Part shown: piece after piece, positions 7,828 through 16,218 of the stretch
Position numbering within the stretch: position 1 is the first letter of the stretch
Layout of the letters: each line of letters opens with the position of its first letter
DNA from: Frigididesulfovibrio sp031553235
GTDB lineage: Bacteria > Desulfobacterota > Desulfovibrionia > Desulfovibrionales > Desulfovibrionaceae
DNA length: 64,000 bases
Direction of reading: 5' to 3'
NCBI GenBank assembly: GCA_031553235.1
Contig: JAVBLS010000002.1
Span: 34,375 to 98,374, forward strand
The notes under the pieces: model-generated
Told to the model about the DNA's origin: nothing
What the model saw: the letters and a program-made list of their open reading frames with translations, nothing else
Database searches by the model: none
Translations under genes and position numbers: made by a program

Positions 7828-8666
7828 GCGCCGGCAAAACCCTGCTCGACTCTCTGGCCGTTGCCGGCCAAGGCGGGGGCGGCATGGCCGCTTACACCCA
7901 TTTGGAATATTGGCAGATACTCGCGGCCGCCTGCTTTGTGCTCGTGGCCGGGGCCTTTTCGCTGATCTACCGCCTGCGCCTTGAGCGCGATTTGGCCCTG
8001 GGCGCCCTGCTGGCCTTCATCCAGCTTTCCCTTATGGGCTACCTGCTCACGGCCATCTTTGCCCTCGACTCTCTCTGGGTGGTGCTCGCCATGTACACAG
8101 CCACGGCCTTTTTCGCCACCCGCCTGGCCCGGCGCAAGGTCACCACCAAAGGCGTGCCCATCACCCTGCCCACCTTTCTGGCCATGGCCACGACCTGCTT
8201 CTTTCTCACTTCCCTGGTCTCCGGGGTGATCATGCCCGCCCATCCCTGGTGGGAGCCTCGCTACTTCATCCCCGTGGGCGGCATGATTGCCGGCAACTCC
8301 ATGAATGCCCTGTCCATCGCCCTTGAGCGCTTCTTTTCCGAACTGCGCCTCCGTCGGAGCGAAGTTGAAGCCTCCCTCTGCCTGGGCGCCTCCCCGGCCG
8401 AAGCCTCGCGCGAAATGTTCCGCGTCGCCCTGCGCGCCGGTATGATCAACGCCGTCAACGCCCTCATGGGCGCCGGCCTGGTCTCCCTGCCCGGCATGAT
8501 GACCGGCCAGATCCTCGCCGGCGTGCCGCCCGTCCAGGCCGTGCGCTACCAAATTGTGATCATGCTCATCCTCACCGCCGCCGCCGCCCTCAGCTCCTTC
8601 GCCGCCCTTACCCTGGTCCGCCGGCGCTGCTTCACCCCCGGGGCGTCCCTCGTCCGCCTCGGCTGA
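7824..8666 (+). CDS. UPF0014/FetB-like ABC transporter permease
   Basis: A 280-residue inner-membrane protein with about seven hydrophobic segments. It has the family hallmarks PVGGMIAGNSMNA, the cytoplasmic LRLRRSEVEASLCLGASPAEA loop region that contacts the ATPase, and GLVSLPGMMTGQILAG. It overlaps the ATPase gene as ATGA, so translation is coupled. Together they form a probable iron/metal exporter. The transcript ends at hairpins between this gene and convergent cbiB. Confidence 0.88.
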   Translation: MSAGKTLLDSLAVAGQGGGGMAAYTHLEYWQILAAACFVLVAGAFSLIYRLRLERDLALGALLAFIQLSLMGYLLTAIFALDSLWVVLAMYTATAFFATRLARRKVTTKGVPITLPTFLAMATTCFFLTSLVSGVIMPAHPWWEPRYFIPVGGMIAGNSMNALSIALERFFSELRLRRSEVEASLCLGASPAEASREMFRVALRAGMINAVNALMGAGLVSLPGMMTGQILAGVPPVQAVRYQIVIMLILTAAAALSSFAALTLVRRRCFTPGASLVRLG

Positions 8667-8680
8667 TTTTGAAAAAGTAT

Positions 8681-8726
8681 GGGGGAATTCAGTTCCCCCA
8701 GGCGGGGTTTGGGGCGGCAGCCCCAA
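8681..8726. terminator. Bidirectional terminator between fetB-like gene and cbiB
   Basis: Two consecutive hairpins lie between convergent genes: GGGGGAA/TTCCCCC (8681-8699), and TTGGGGC loop GGCA GCCCCAA (8709-8726) followed by TTCTTTATT. The second has the stem plus T-rich tail of an intrinsic terminator on the plus strand. The A-run 8736-8740 lies just beyond it. Confidence 0.75.
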
Positions 8727-8733
8727 TTCTTTA

Positions 8734-9696
8734 TTAAAAAAGCCAGGACAGGGCGAAAGCCATGGCCCAGAGGGCGCCGGCGGCCAGGAGCCCGGCAGTG
8801 CGCAGCAGATCGATGAGCGCGGAGATGCGGGCGCCGGTCCAGGGAATATCGGGCGGCCCGAGGCGGGGTTTGTCTTTGATGCCGTCTTCGTAAGGGGTGG
8901 GGCCGCCCATGGTGCCGCCGATCATCCAGGCGGCCGCGGCCATGGGCAGGCCGGAGTTGGGGCTTTCCATAAACGCGGCCTGGCGGCGGATTGTGGCCAG
9001 AGTGGGCTTGGGCACGCCCGGGAAAAGCAGACGCCCGGCCAGACCAAGGAAAAATACGCACAAGCGGGCCGGGACAAAGGCCAGAACATCGTCAAAGCGG
9101 GCGCCGAAACGGCCGAGCAGAAGCCACTTGGGGGTCTTGTACCCCCACATGGAATCGACGGTGCTCACGGCCTTGCACAGCCACAGACCGGCCGGGCCCA
9201 AAAGGACCAGCCAGAAAAACGGGGCCACAAAGCCGTCGTTGAAGTTCTCGCTCAGGGATTCGGCCAGGCTGCGGCGCAGATCGGCCCGCTCCATGGTCGC
9301 GGTTTGGCGCGAGACGAGCATGCCCACGGCCCGGCGGGCCTCGTCAAGACCGGCGGTTTCGACGAGATTCAGGGCCTTGCGGCCCTCGCGCAAAAGCGAG
9401 CCCAAGGCCAGACCGGTCCAGGCCAGGTAGAGGCCGGCCACGAAACCCAGGCCATAAGGCAGACTGAGCACGGCAAGGCTGATGCCGACACTCACGGCGC
9501 ACAGACAAAGTACGGCCAGAACGCCGCCAAGCAGATCTCTGCCCAGACGCCGAGCCGGAGCCTCGAGGAAACCCAGCAACCGGCCAAGGCCGCACACCGG
9601 GTGGGGCAGAAAGGCCGGGTCGCCAAAAGCAAGATCCAGGACAAGGGCCAGAGGCGGCAGCCACCACCAGGAACCGGGAATGACGTCAAAGAGCAT
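8734..9696 (-). CDS. cbiB: Adenosylcobinamide-phosphate synthase (CbiB/CobD)
   Basis: A 320-residue membrane protein of cobalamin biosynthesis that attaches the aminopropanol arm to adenosylcobyric acid. Family marks are LVLDLAFGDPAFLPHPV near the N terminus, SLSENFNDGFVAPFFW and STVDSMWGYK in the middle, and ESPNSGLPMAAAAW late. Several hydrophobic segments are present. Its start overlaps the end of trmL by 11 bp, so it is the last gene of a minus-strand run. No other cobalamin gene is in the window. Confidence 0.95.
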   Translation of the reverse strand: MLFDVIPGSWWWLPPLALVLDLAFGDPAFLPHPVCGLGRLLGFLEAPARRLGRDLLGGVLAVLCLCAVSVGISLAVLSLPYGLGFVAGLYLAWTGLALGSLLREGRKALNLVETAGLDEARRAVGMLVSRQTATMERADLRRSLAESLSENFNDGFVAPFFWLVLLGPAGLWLCKAVSTVDSMWGYKTPKWLLLGRFGARFDDVLAFVPARLCVFFLGLAGRLLFPGVPKPTLATIRRQAAFMESPNSGLPMAAAAWMIGGTMGGPTPYEDGIKDKPRLGPPDIPWTGARISALIDLLRTAGLLAAGALWAMAFALSWLF

Positions 9697-10162
9697 GGGG
9701 ACCGCCTTCGGCCGGCAGCAGCCCGGCCCGGTTGAGGGCGAAGAAGAGTAATATGCCCGCGGCCGTGGACAGGTTCAGGCTACGGATCTTGTCATTTACG
9801 GGAATGCGTACCAGGTGCGGCACTTGGGTCAAAACATCTTCGGGCAGACCCCGGGTTTCCGGTCCCAGGAGCAGGGAATCATTTGGCTCGAAATCGAACA
9901 ACTGCACGGCCGTGCCGCGCCGGCTGCTGCTGCCCACCAGCCTGCGGCCGGCGCCGGGCCCGGCCAGGTAGACGGACAGATTTTTCCAGACAGAGAGGCG
10001 CACCTTGGGCCAATAGTCCAAACCCGCCCGTTTCAGATAACGGTCTTCAAGGCTGAAGCCCAAAGGTTCGATCAGGTGCAGTTCGGTGTCGGTGCCGGCA
10101 CAGAGCCGGGCCACGTTGCCGGTATTGGGCGGAATCTCGGGCTGATAGAGAACGATATGCAT
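9686..10162 (-). CDS. trmL: tRNA (cytidine/uridine-34 2'-O-)-methyltransferase TrmL
   Basis: A 158-residue SPOUT-class methyltransferase acting on the wobble base of tRNA-Leu. It has the short TrmL length, the N-terminal MHIVLYQPEIPPNTGNVARL, the SAM-knot motifs LLLGPETRGLP and the closing RIPVNDKIRSLNLSTAAGI. It lies 14 bp after folE2 and overlaps cbiB, consistent with co-transcription without any obvious functional link. Confidence 0.95.
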   Translation of the reverse strand: MHIVLYQPEIPPNTGNVARLCAGTDTELHLIEPLGFSLEDRYLKRAGLDYWPKVRLSVWKNLSVYLAGPGAGRRLVGSSSRRGTAVQLFDFEPNDSLLLGPETRGLPEDVLTQVPHLVRIPVNDKIRSLNLSTAAGILLFFALNRAGLLPAEGGPHAL

Positions 10163-10176
10163 GGGTGTGGGCCGAC

Positions 10177-10995
10177 TCAGGCCGACGAGGCGGCCTCGGT
10201 GCCGCCCTCAATCCAGGCAAAAGCGTTGTGGGCGTGGATGGACTCGAAGCTTTCCACCTCCACCCGATACCAGGCCACCCTGGGGTGGCGGGCCAGTTTT
10301 TCGGCCACGGCCCGGACCACATCCTCGACAAAGCGTGGCGCGGCAAAGGCGCTTTCGGTCACCGCCTTTTCGTCCGGCCGCTTGAGCACCGGATGCAGGG
10401 GCGAAGAACCGGCCGCCTCGGCCATTTCAATAAACTCCTCCAGCCAGCAAAAGCCGTTCAGGCGCAAGCGGATGCGCACCTCGGCCCGCTGGCTGTGCGC
10501 CCCCTCGTCGCTGATGGCTTTGGAGCAGGGGCAGACGGTCATGACCGGCACGTCCACCTCCAGGGAAAACGCCGGCTTCTCGCTTGCCAGTTCGCCGATC
10601 ACGGTGCACTCATAGCCCTGCACCCCGCCGGCTCCGGAAACCGGGGCGTGGCGGCGCAGAAAATAGGGGAAGCGAAAGACGGCCTGGGCCTTTTGGGCCT
10701 GCAGCCGGGCCTTGAGATCTTCGAGCAAGCGCTTGACGCTCATGTAGCCGAGTTCTTCGTTCCAGTTTTCCAGGGACTCCACAAAACGGCTCATGTGGGT
10801 GCCCTTGTACTCGGCGGGCAGATCCACTCCCAGCTCCACCCGGGCCACGGTGTGCTGCACCCCGTGCTTGCGGTCGCCCAGCTTCAAGGGCACCAGCAGG
10901 TTGCGCACTCCCACCCGGTCGATGGGCAGCGAAACGTCGGCGGCATGATTTTGTACGTCTTCCATGTCATCCTTTAGAGCATTTTCAATGTTCAT
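10177..10995 (-). CDS. folE2: GTP cyclohydrolase FolE2 (type IB)
   Basis: A 272-residue enzyme converting GTP to dihydroneopterin triphosphate, the first step of folate and pterin synthesis. It is the FolE2/MptA family rather than FolE: the metal-binding CPCSKAISD motif with its conserved cysteine, EVDVPVMT before it, and the C-terminal VEVESFESIHAHNAFAW. ATG 10995 follows the nikR stop by a few bases (GTG 10998 is possible). In other bacteria FolE2 can replace zinc-dependent FolE under metal limitation. Here it sits directly downstream of a nickel regulator gene. Confidence 0.95.
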   Translation of the reverse strand: MNIENALKDDMEDVQNHAADVSLPIDRVGVRNLLVPLKLGDRKHGVQHTVARVELGVDLPAEYKGTHMSRFVESLENWNEELGYMSVKRLLEDLKARLQAQKAQAVFRFPYFLRRHAPVSGAGGVQGYECTVIGELASEKPAFSLEVDVPVMTVCPCSKAISDEGAHSQRAEVRIRLRLNGFCWLEEFIEMAEAAGSSPLHPVLKRPDEKAVTESAFAAPRFVEDVVRAVAEKLARHPRVAWYRVEVESFESIHAHNAFAWIEGGTEAASSA

Positions 10996-10999
10996 CACT

Positions 11000-11419
11000 C
11001 TAACATAAAGTCCGGCCGTCGTCGGCCCGGGAAAAACTACCGAAGACCACGCCCTTGACCGCGATCAGTCGCTCGGCCAGGCTGCGGATCTCCTCGCCCG
11101 ACCCCTTGAGCACCAGCACTTCCAGACAGTTGTGGTGATCCAGGTGCACGTGCAGGGTGGCCACGATCAGATGATGGGCGTCGTGCTGGATGGACATGAG
11201 CTTTTTGGCCAGATCGCTCTTGTGGTGGTCATAGATCAGGGTCAGGGTACCCGCGCCTGCGCCCTCCTCGCTTTCCCAGCGCCGGGCCACCAGAGCCGAG
11301 CGGATCAGATCCCGAATGGCCTCGGAACGGTTGGGATAGTCGCGCTCGGAGCACAATGAGTCAAAGCGCTCCAGAAGGTCCGAATCCAAGGATACGCCGA
11401 AACGGATGGTCTCGCCCAT
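11000..11419 (-). CDS. nikR: Nickel-responsive regulator NikR
   Basis: A 139-residue ribbon-helix-helix repressor. The DNA-binding domain spans residues 1-45 (ETIRFGVSLDSDLLERFD to YPNRSEAIRDLIR). The C-terminal ACT-like metal domain keeps the nickel ligands in HDAHH and LHVHLDHHNCLEV (His, His-x-His and Cys). The start is ATG 11419 with SD GGAGGAAGG; an upstream GTG overlaps that SD and is less likely. No nickel transporter gene lies nearby and I could not find a clear NikR operator, so its targets are elsewhere or unseen. Confidence 0.95.
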   Translation of the reverse strand: MGETIRFGVSLDSDLLERFDSLCSERDYPNRSEAIRDLIRSALVARRWESEEGAGAGTLTLIYDHHKSDLAKKLMSIQHDAHHLIVATLHVHLDHHNCLEVLVLKGSGEEIRSLAERLIAVKGVVFGSFSRADDGRTLC

Positions 11420-11476
11420 ACAGCCTTCCTCCACAGATACGCCCGCTCGCGCGGGTCAAGCCCGACAGCAATGAAC

Positions 11477-12160
11477 TCAATCGGCGGCGCGCGCCAGTTC
11501 CCAGAGGTTCACCCGGATATTCGAGGGCTGCATATGCAACGGTTCCACCTCGGTAAGCAAGATGCGCCGCGAGCTCCAGCCCCCGGCTTCGGCCGCCTGT
11601 TGAAAGGCATCATACACGCCCCTGGCCGGCTCCGCCACCCAGGCCCGGCCGCCCGGGGCCAGGGTGTGCTCCAGAAAGTCGAACACCGGGCCGACAAAGC
11701 GCTTTTCATACATGATGTCCCCGCCCCAGATGTGCAGGCAGGAACGCGGCGCTATGGCGGGCAGGCGCCAATCCATGACCAGCCAGCATGGCTGGGCCAC
11801 CTCGTTGACAAGGGCGTTTTGCCTGGCGTAGGAAAGGGCCGCCGGCTCGTAATCCATGCCGATGACCCTGGCCCCCAGCCAGGAAGCCACCAAGGCGGTG
11901 AGGCCCAGGCCACAGCCGAGATCCAGACAGACGCCCCGGCAAATGTTTTCCCGCTCGCGCAGCAGATGCTCGGCCAGAGCCAGACTGGCAGGCCAGAGTT
12001 CCACCCAATAGGGCAGTCGTTCGTCCTCGGTGAAAGCCTCATCGGTCATGGACTCCCACAAGGATTCCAAATCCGTGGGGCGAATGAGCCGCCAGCTTCG
12101 GCCGCAGGCTTCTACTTCGATCAGGCCGGGACTGACCCGGTCCGCGGGGGTGGAAGACAT
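11477..12160 (-). CDS. Class I SAM-dependent methyltransferase (METTL21-like)
   Basis: A 227-residue predicted methyltransferase. It has the SAM-binding glycine-rich motif CLDLGCGLGLTALVASWLG preceded by LPYWVELWPASLALAEHL, the arrangement typical of PF10294-type protein-lysine methyltransferases. Motif GGDIMYEKRFV corresponds to the post-strand-4 region. ATG 12160 is preferred over ATG 12166 because AAAGG then has normal spacing. It is divergent from bioY. Its substrate is unknown. Confidence 0.8.
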   Translation of the reverse strand: MSSTPADRVSPGLIEVEACGRSWRLIRPTDLESLWESMTDEAFTEDERLPYWVELWPASLALAEHLLRERENICRGVCLDLGCGLGLTALVASWLGARVIGMDYEPAALSYARQNALVNEVAQPCWLVMDWRLPAIAPRSCLHIWGGDIMYEKRFVGPVFDFLEHTLAPGGRAWVAEPARGVYDAFQQAAEAGGWSSRRILLTEVEPLHMQPSNIRVNLWELARAAD

Positions 12161-12217
12161 AACCATCCTTTGCTCAATAATGCGGGGGCGGAATATTTAC
12201 CCCACCTGGGAAAGAAA

Positions 12218-12796
12218 GTGAAGAACCAGTCCAGTATCAAACAATTCCGGGCTCTTGCCGGCATCGCCTTCATGGCCGCGCTCATCGCCGCCGGCTCCTG
12301 GTTCCATATGCCTGTCGGCCCGGTGCCGATCACCTTTCAGGAAGTTTTCATCATTCTGGCCGGTCTGGCCCTGGGCCCGCGCCAGGGCGCCCTGGCCGTG
12401 CTGCTCTTCCTCCTGGCCGGCCTGGCCGGATTGCCGGTGTTCTCGGCCGGCAAAAGCGGCCCGGCCGTATTTCTCGGCCCCACGGGCGGCTACCTGCCCG
12501 GCTTTGTGGTCCTGGCCGTATGCGCCGGCCTGGGCGGAAGCTTCGCCCTCAAAGACCTGCCCGAAGGCGCCGAACTGCCCTGGATCCGTCTCTGGGCGCC
12601 CCTGCTTGGCTGCTGCGCGGGCATGTCGGCGATCTACGGCCTGGGCGCGTTGCGCCTTGCCCAGGTGCTGGGCGTGGACCTGGGAAAAGCTCTGGCCGTG
12701 GGGGTTGTCCCCTTCCTGCCTCTGATTCCGCTCAAGCTGGTGCTTGCCGTTCTGCTCTGGCGGGCTTTGCGCCGTCGCGGGTTGACCGCCCGATGA
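12218..12796 (+). CDS. bioY: Biotin ECF transporter substrate-binding component BioY
   Basis: A 192-residue integral membrane protein with about six hydrophobic segments. It shows the BioY pattern MPVGPVPITFQ, then GLPVFSAGKSGPAVFLGPTGGYLPGF, then PFLPLIPLKLVLAV (the last conserved helix). The length fits the family only if translation starts at GTG 12218. It binds biotin in the membrane and works with ECF ATPases. The ATPase gene follows with a 4-bp overlap. Confidence 0.92.
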   Translation: MKNQSSIKQFRALAGIAFMAALIAAGSWFHMPVGPVPITFQEVFIILAGLALGPRQGALAVLLFLLAGLAGLPVFSAGKSGPAVFLGPTGGYLPGFVVLAVCAGLGGSFALKDLPEGAELPWIRLWAPLLGCCAGMSAIYGLGALRLAQVLGVDLGKALAVGVVPFLPLIPLKLVLAVLLWRALRRRGLTAR

Positions 12797-13521
12797 GCCT
12801 GCCGCTGCTGGCGGAAAATCTTGGTTTTGCCCATCCGCGCGCCGCCCGGCCGGCCTTTGCCGGGGTGTCCTTTGACCTGCGCCCCGGGGAGTTGCTGCTG
12901 CTTTGCGGCCGCAACGGAGCCGGCAAATCCAGCCTGTTGGAAGTCCTGGCCGGACTGCATGAGGACCGTACCGGCAGGCTTGAGCTTTTTGGCCGGGAGA
13001 TTCCCGAAAAAGAAATTCCGCCCCGCGAGATCCGCCGGAAAATCGCCCTGTTGCTGCAGAATGCCGATATGCAGATTTTCGGCGACAGCGTGGGCGAGGA
13101 TCTGACCCTGGGCCTTTCCGCCGAAGAAGCCCGCGCCGCCCCGTTCCTGGCCGCCCGCCTGGGCCTGCCCGGACCGGACACCCGTATCCAGGAACTCTCT
13201 TACGGGCAGAAGCGCAAACTCTGCCTGGCCGCGGCTCTGCTGCGCCGGCCGGAGATTCTGCTTCTGGACGAGCCTCAGGCAGGCCTGGATTATCCGGCGG
13301 TCAAGGAATTCGCCGGCCTGCTTCAGGATTTGCTGCAGGCCGGCACAGGCGTGATCCTCTCCACCCACGATCCCGAGCCCTTCCTGCCCCTGACCGAAAA
13401 CCTGCTCCTGCTCCGGCCCGACGGGCCGCCGGCCTACGTGGCCAAAAACGAACTCGGAGCCCTGGCCGAGGCCTTCGGCATCCGCCCGTCCGTTCCAACG
13501 CCGCATGGCGGAGAAAGATGA
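12793..13521 (+). CDS. bioM: Biotin transporter ATPase (BioM/CbiO-like)
   Basis: A 242-residue ECF-type ATPase with Walker A GRNGAGKSS, Q-loop LLLQNADMQIFGDSVGEDL (the CbiO/EcfA style), signature LSYGQKRK and Walker B LLLDEPQAGLD. It overlaps the bioY stop as ATGA. A BioN/EcfT transmembrane partner is not found downstream: an ATG at 13518 opens only 12 codons. The transporter must use BioY alone, a T component elsewhere, or a lost bioN. Confidence 0.85.
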   Translation: MSLPLLAENLGFAHPRAARPAFAGVSFDLRPGELLLLCGRNGAGKSSLLEVLAGLHEDRTGRLELFGREIPEKEIPPREIRRKIALLLQNADMQIFGDSVGEDLTLGLSAEEARAAPFLAARLGLPGPDTRIQELSYGQKRKLCLAAALLRRPEILLLDEPQAGLDYPAVKEFAGLLQDLLQAGTGVILSTHDPEPFLPLTENLLLLRPDGPPAYVAKNELGALAEAFGIRPSVPTPHGGER

Positions 13522-13564
13522 TTTTGCCCTGCCGTCCCACGCATCCCCAGGTGTAGCCACCCCT

Positions 13565-13719
13565 CGGCGCCCATCAGGGCGAGCGCATCTAATTTCCTTT
13601 ACTACTGCTGCTTTTCCGCCACGGCAGCCGCTAAAAAAGTTTGCTGAATGCGGTGCTGCGAAAAGCCGCATTATTGCGGCGCAACGGAATTAAGATGCGC
13701 TCGCCCTGCGGCGCCCATC
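13565..13719. repeat. Inverted-repeat element between bioM and pyrB, flanked by direct repeats
   Basis: Perfect 16-bp inverted arms (CAGGGCGAGCGCATCT at 13575-13590, its complement at 13693-13708) enclose 102 bases without a gene. An 11-bp direct repeat, CGGCGCCCATC (13565-13575 and 13709-13719), brackets the unit. This layout is that of a small non-autonomous insertion (MITE-like) with target duplication. An alternative is a pyr attenuator: the left arm could also pair with AGATG and GCCCTG inside the bioM end (13516-13531). The gap 13522-13814 has no other feature. Confidence 0.55.
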
Positions 13720-13814
13720 CTGCTGCTGGACTCCTACCCCGACCTGTGCGACAATCAAAAAAGGTACGGCGCCAAGCGCCTTTCGCATCACCCTTCCGCC
13801 TTCCGAGGTATCCC

Positions 13815-14762
13815 ATGTCCTTGTGGCCACACAAAGATCTCCTGGACGTCGCCGATTTAACCCCCGCAGAAATCACCCACCTGCTCGACACCGCCGAAGA
13901 ATTCCAAGAAATCAATACCCGACCGGTAAAAAAAGTCCCCACGTTGCGAGGGAAGGGTGTGATCCTGTTTTTCGCGGAAAACAGCACCCGAACCAAAACC
14001 TCCTTTGATGTGGCCGGCAAGAGATTGTCGGCCGATACTTTTTCTTTGGCCAAGTCCGGCAGCAGCATCTCCAAAGGCGAGACCCTCAAGGACACGGCCC
14101 TGACCCTGCAGGCCATGAGTCCGGACATCATCGTCATTCGCCATTCCTCCAGCGGCGCGGCCGCCTTCCTGGCCGATCGGCTGTCCTGCTCGGTGGTCAA
14201 CGCGGGCGACGGCCGGCACGCCCACCCCACCCAGGCGTTGCTCGACGCCTACTCCCTGCGCCGGCACTGGGGCGGCTCTCTCACCGGCAAAACCGTGCTC
14301 ATCGCGGGCGACACCGCCCACAGCCGGGTGGCCCGCTCCAATGTGCATCTACTTTCCAAAATGGGCGCGAACGTGCGCCTGTTCTCGCCCCGCACCCTGC
14401 TGCCCGTGGGCGTGCACACCTGGCCGGCCGAGGTTTTCACCGACCTGGACAAGGCCGTGCAGGGGGTGAACGCGATCATGTGCCTGCGCCTGCAGTTGGA
14501 GCGCCAGCACGCCGGGCTGTTGCCGGACCTTTCGGAATATGCCGCGCGCTTCTGCCTGACCCGCCGGCATCTGGAAAAGGCCGCGCCGGGAGCGCCGGTG
14601 CTGCACCCCGGCCCGATCAACCGGGGACTGGAAATTTCTTCCGAACTGGCCGATTCGGCCGAAAGCCTGATTCTCAATCAGGTGGCGGCCGGCGTGGCCG
14701 TTCGCATGGCCGTGCTCTTCACCCTGGGAACCCGCAACGAGGACACCGCATATGACGCCTGA
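13815..14762 (+). CDS. pyrB: Aspartate carbamoyltransferase catalytic chain
   Basis: A 315-residue enzyme joining carbamoyl phosphate and aspartate in the second step of pyrimidine synthesis. The carbamoyl-phosphate loop ENSTRTKTSFDVAGKRL is the ATCase version (STRT). Further marks are DGRHAHPTQALLD and the late HPGPINRGLEI. ATG 13815 has SD GAGG six bases upstream. It overlaps pyrC by 11 bp. No pyrI regulatory subunit is present, so allosteric control of the enteric kind is not expected. Confidence 0.96.
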   Translation: MSLWPHKDLLDVADLTPAEITHLLDTAEEFQEINTRPVKKVPTLRGKGVILFFAENSTRTKTSFDVAGKRLSADTFSLAKSGSSISKGETLKDTALTLQAMSPDIIVIRHSSSGAAAFLADRLSCSVVNAGDGRHAHPTQALLDAYSLRRHWGGSLTGKTVLIAGDTAHSRVARSNVHLLSKMGANVRLFSPRTLLPVGVHTWPAEVFTDLDKAVQGVNAIMCLRLQLERQHAGLLPDLSEYAARFCLTRRHLEKAAPGAPVLHPGPINRGLEISSELADSAESLILNQVAAGVAVRMAVLFTLGTRNEDTAYDA

Positions 14763-16032
14763 TTATCCCGCTCCTTTTGTGCTGTTGGGCGCGGGCCTGT
14801 TCGGCACGCCCCACGATGTGTTTATCAAAGAAGGCCGCATTGCCGGCCTGCGCCCCTCGGGTTTTCCGGATCTGCCCGCCGATGTCGAGCGTGTGGACGC
14901 CGCGGGGCTGCTGCTCTTCCCTTCTTTCATCGATGCCCACGTGCACCTGCGCGAGCCCGGCTTTGAATACAAAGAAGACATTGCTTCCGGCCTGACGGCC
15001 GCCGGCCACGGCGGTTTCGGCGCGGTCATGTGCATGGCCAATACCGACCCGGTGAACGATTCGGCGGCCATTACCCGCTTCATGCTCGAACGGGCCAAAG
15101 CGGCCCGCCCGCACGGCCCGTGGCTGTACCCGGTGGGCGCTCTGACCGTGAAGCTTGAAGGCAAGGAACTGGCCCCCATGGGCGAGCTGGCCGAAGCCGG
15201 TTGCGCGGCCTTTTCCAACGACGGCAAGCCGATGATGAATTCGGAGATCTTCCGCCGGGCCGTGGAATACGCCGCCCAGTGGGGCAAGGTGGTCATCGAC
15301 CACTGCGAAGACGCCCATCTGGCCGCCGGCACCCACATGAACGAAGGCACGGTCAGCGGCCGCATCGGCGTGTCGGGCCAGCCCACCGTGGCCGAAGCCG
15401 TGCACGTGGCCCGAGATATCCTGCTGGCGGAATACCTGGGCCTGCCCATCCACCTGGCCCACATCAGTTGCCGGCAGTCCGTGGAGTTGATCCGCTTCGC
15501 CAAAGCCCGCGGCATTCCGGTGACGGCCGAAACCTGCCCGCACTACCTGCACCTGGACGACTCCGCCCTGGAACATTACGATACCGCCGCCAAGGTCAAC
15601 CCGCCCCTGCGCACGCCCGAGGACGTGGCCGCCCTGCGCCGGGCCGTGGCCGACGGGGTGTTCGATATTTTCGTCACCGACCATGCCCCGCACGCGGCCC
15701 ACGAAAAAGAGGAGCCTCTGGACGAGGCTCCCAACGGGATGATCGGTCTGGAAACAGCCGTGTCCCTGACCTGGGATCTCGTGAGCAAAGGCGAAATGTC
15801 CTCCAAAAACTTTGCGGCCATGTGGAGCGGGAACCCGGCCCGGATATTTGGCCTGCCCGGCTTTGAGCCGGTCGAGGGCGCCCCGGCCGACTTCTTTCTC
15901 TTCGACCCGGCCGCCGAATGGGTGCCGAATCGCGAAACCCTGCATTCCAAGAGCCTGAACACCCCCTGCCTGGGCAAGCCCATGAAGGGCCGGGTGGTGT
16001 GGCACTGGCTTGGCGGCATTCCAATCATTTAG
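14752..16032 (+). CDS. pyrC: Dihydroorotase (class I)
   Basis: A 426-residue zinc amidohydrolase that closes N-carbamoyl-aspartate to dihydroorotate. Metal-binding DAHVHLREPGFE lies near residue 64. ANTDPVNDS and the HCED segment follow in the middle. The catalytic IFVTDHAPHAAHEK lies near residue 305. The chain is full length and carries all ligands, so it should be active rather than an inactive PyrC-like partner of PyrB. It overlaps pyrB, giving coupled production of two consecutive pathway steps. Confidence 0.96.
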   Translation: MTPDYPAPFVLLGAGLFGTPHDVFIKEGRIAGLRPSGFPDLPADVERVDAAGLLLFPSFIDAHVHLREPGFEYKEDIASGLTAAGHGGFGAVMCMANTDPVNDSAAITRFMLERAKAARPHGPWLYPVGALTVKLEGKELAPMGELAEAGCAAFSNDGKPMMNSEIFRRAVEYAAQWGKVVIDHCEDAHLAAGTHMNEGTVSGRIGVSGQPTVAEAVHVARDILLAEYLGLPIHLAHISCRQSVELIRFAKARGIPVTAETCPHYLHLDDSALEHYDTAAKVNPPLRTPEDVAALRRAVADGVFDIFVTDHAPHAAHEKEEPLDEAPNGMIGLETAVSLTWDLVSKGEMSSKNFAAMWSGNPARIFGLPGFEPVEGAPADFFLFDPAAEWVPNRETLHSKSLNTPCLGKPMKGRVVWHWLGGIPII

Positions 16033-16218
16033 GGATGCCGTCACGATGATCTTTTTGCCCTCTGCCTGCGTCAAAAATACTTTTTATTCCAGTCGAGTAC
16101 CAGAAGAGTACACTTCTTCCATAAAAAACATTTTTTCCTTGGCAGAGAACAAAAATCCTCCCCGTGACGACAGCCCCCCAAATGGGTTAAGCTTTTTCAA
16201 AGCCCATAGGAGTGCCCC

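Noticed and set aside
14719..16074. Long antisense frame opposite pyrC
   Set aside because: Low-complexity Gly/His/Val/Gln composition typical of a shadow frame; the pyrC frame carries all dihydroorotase motifs.
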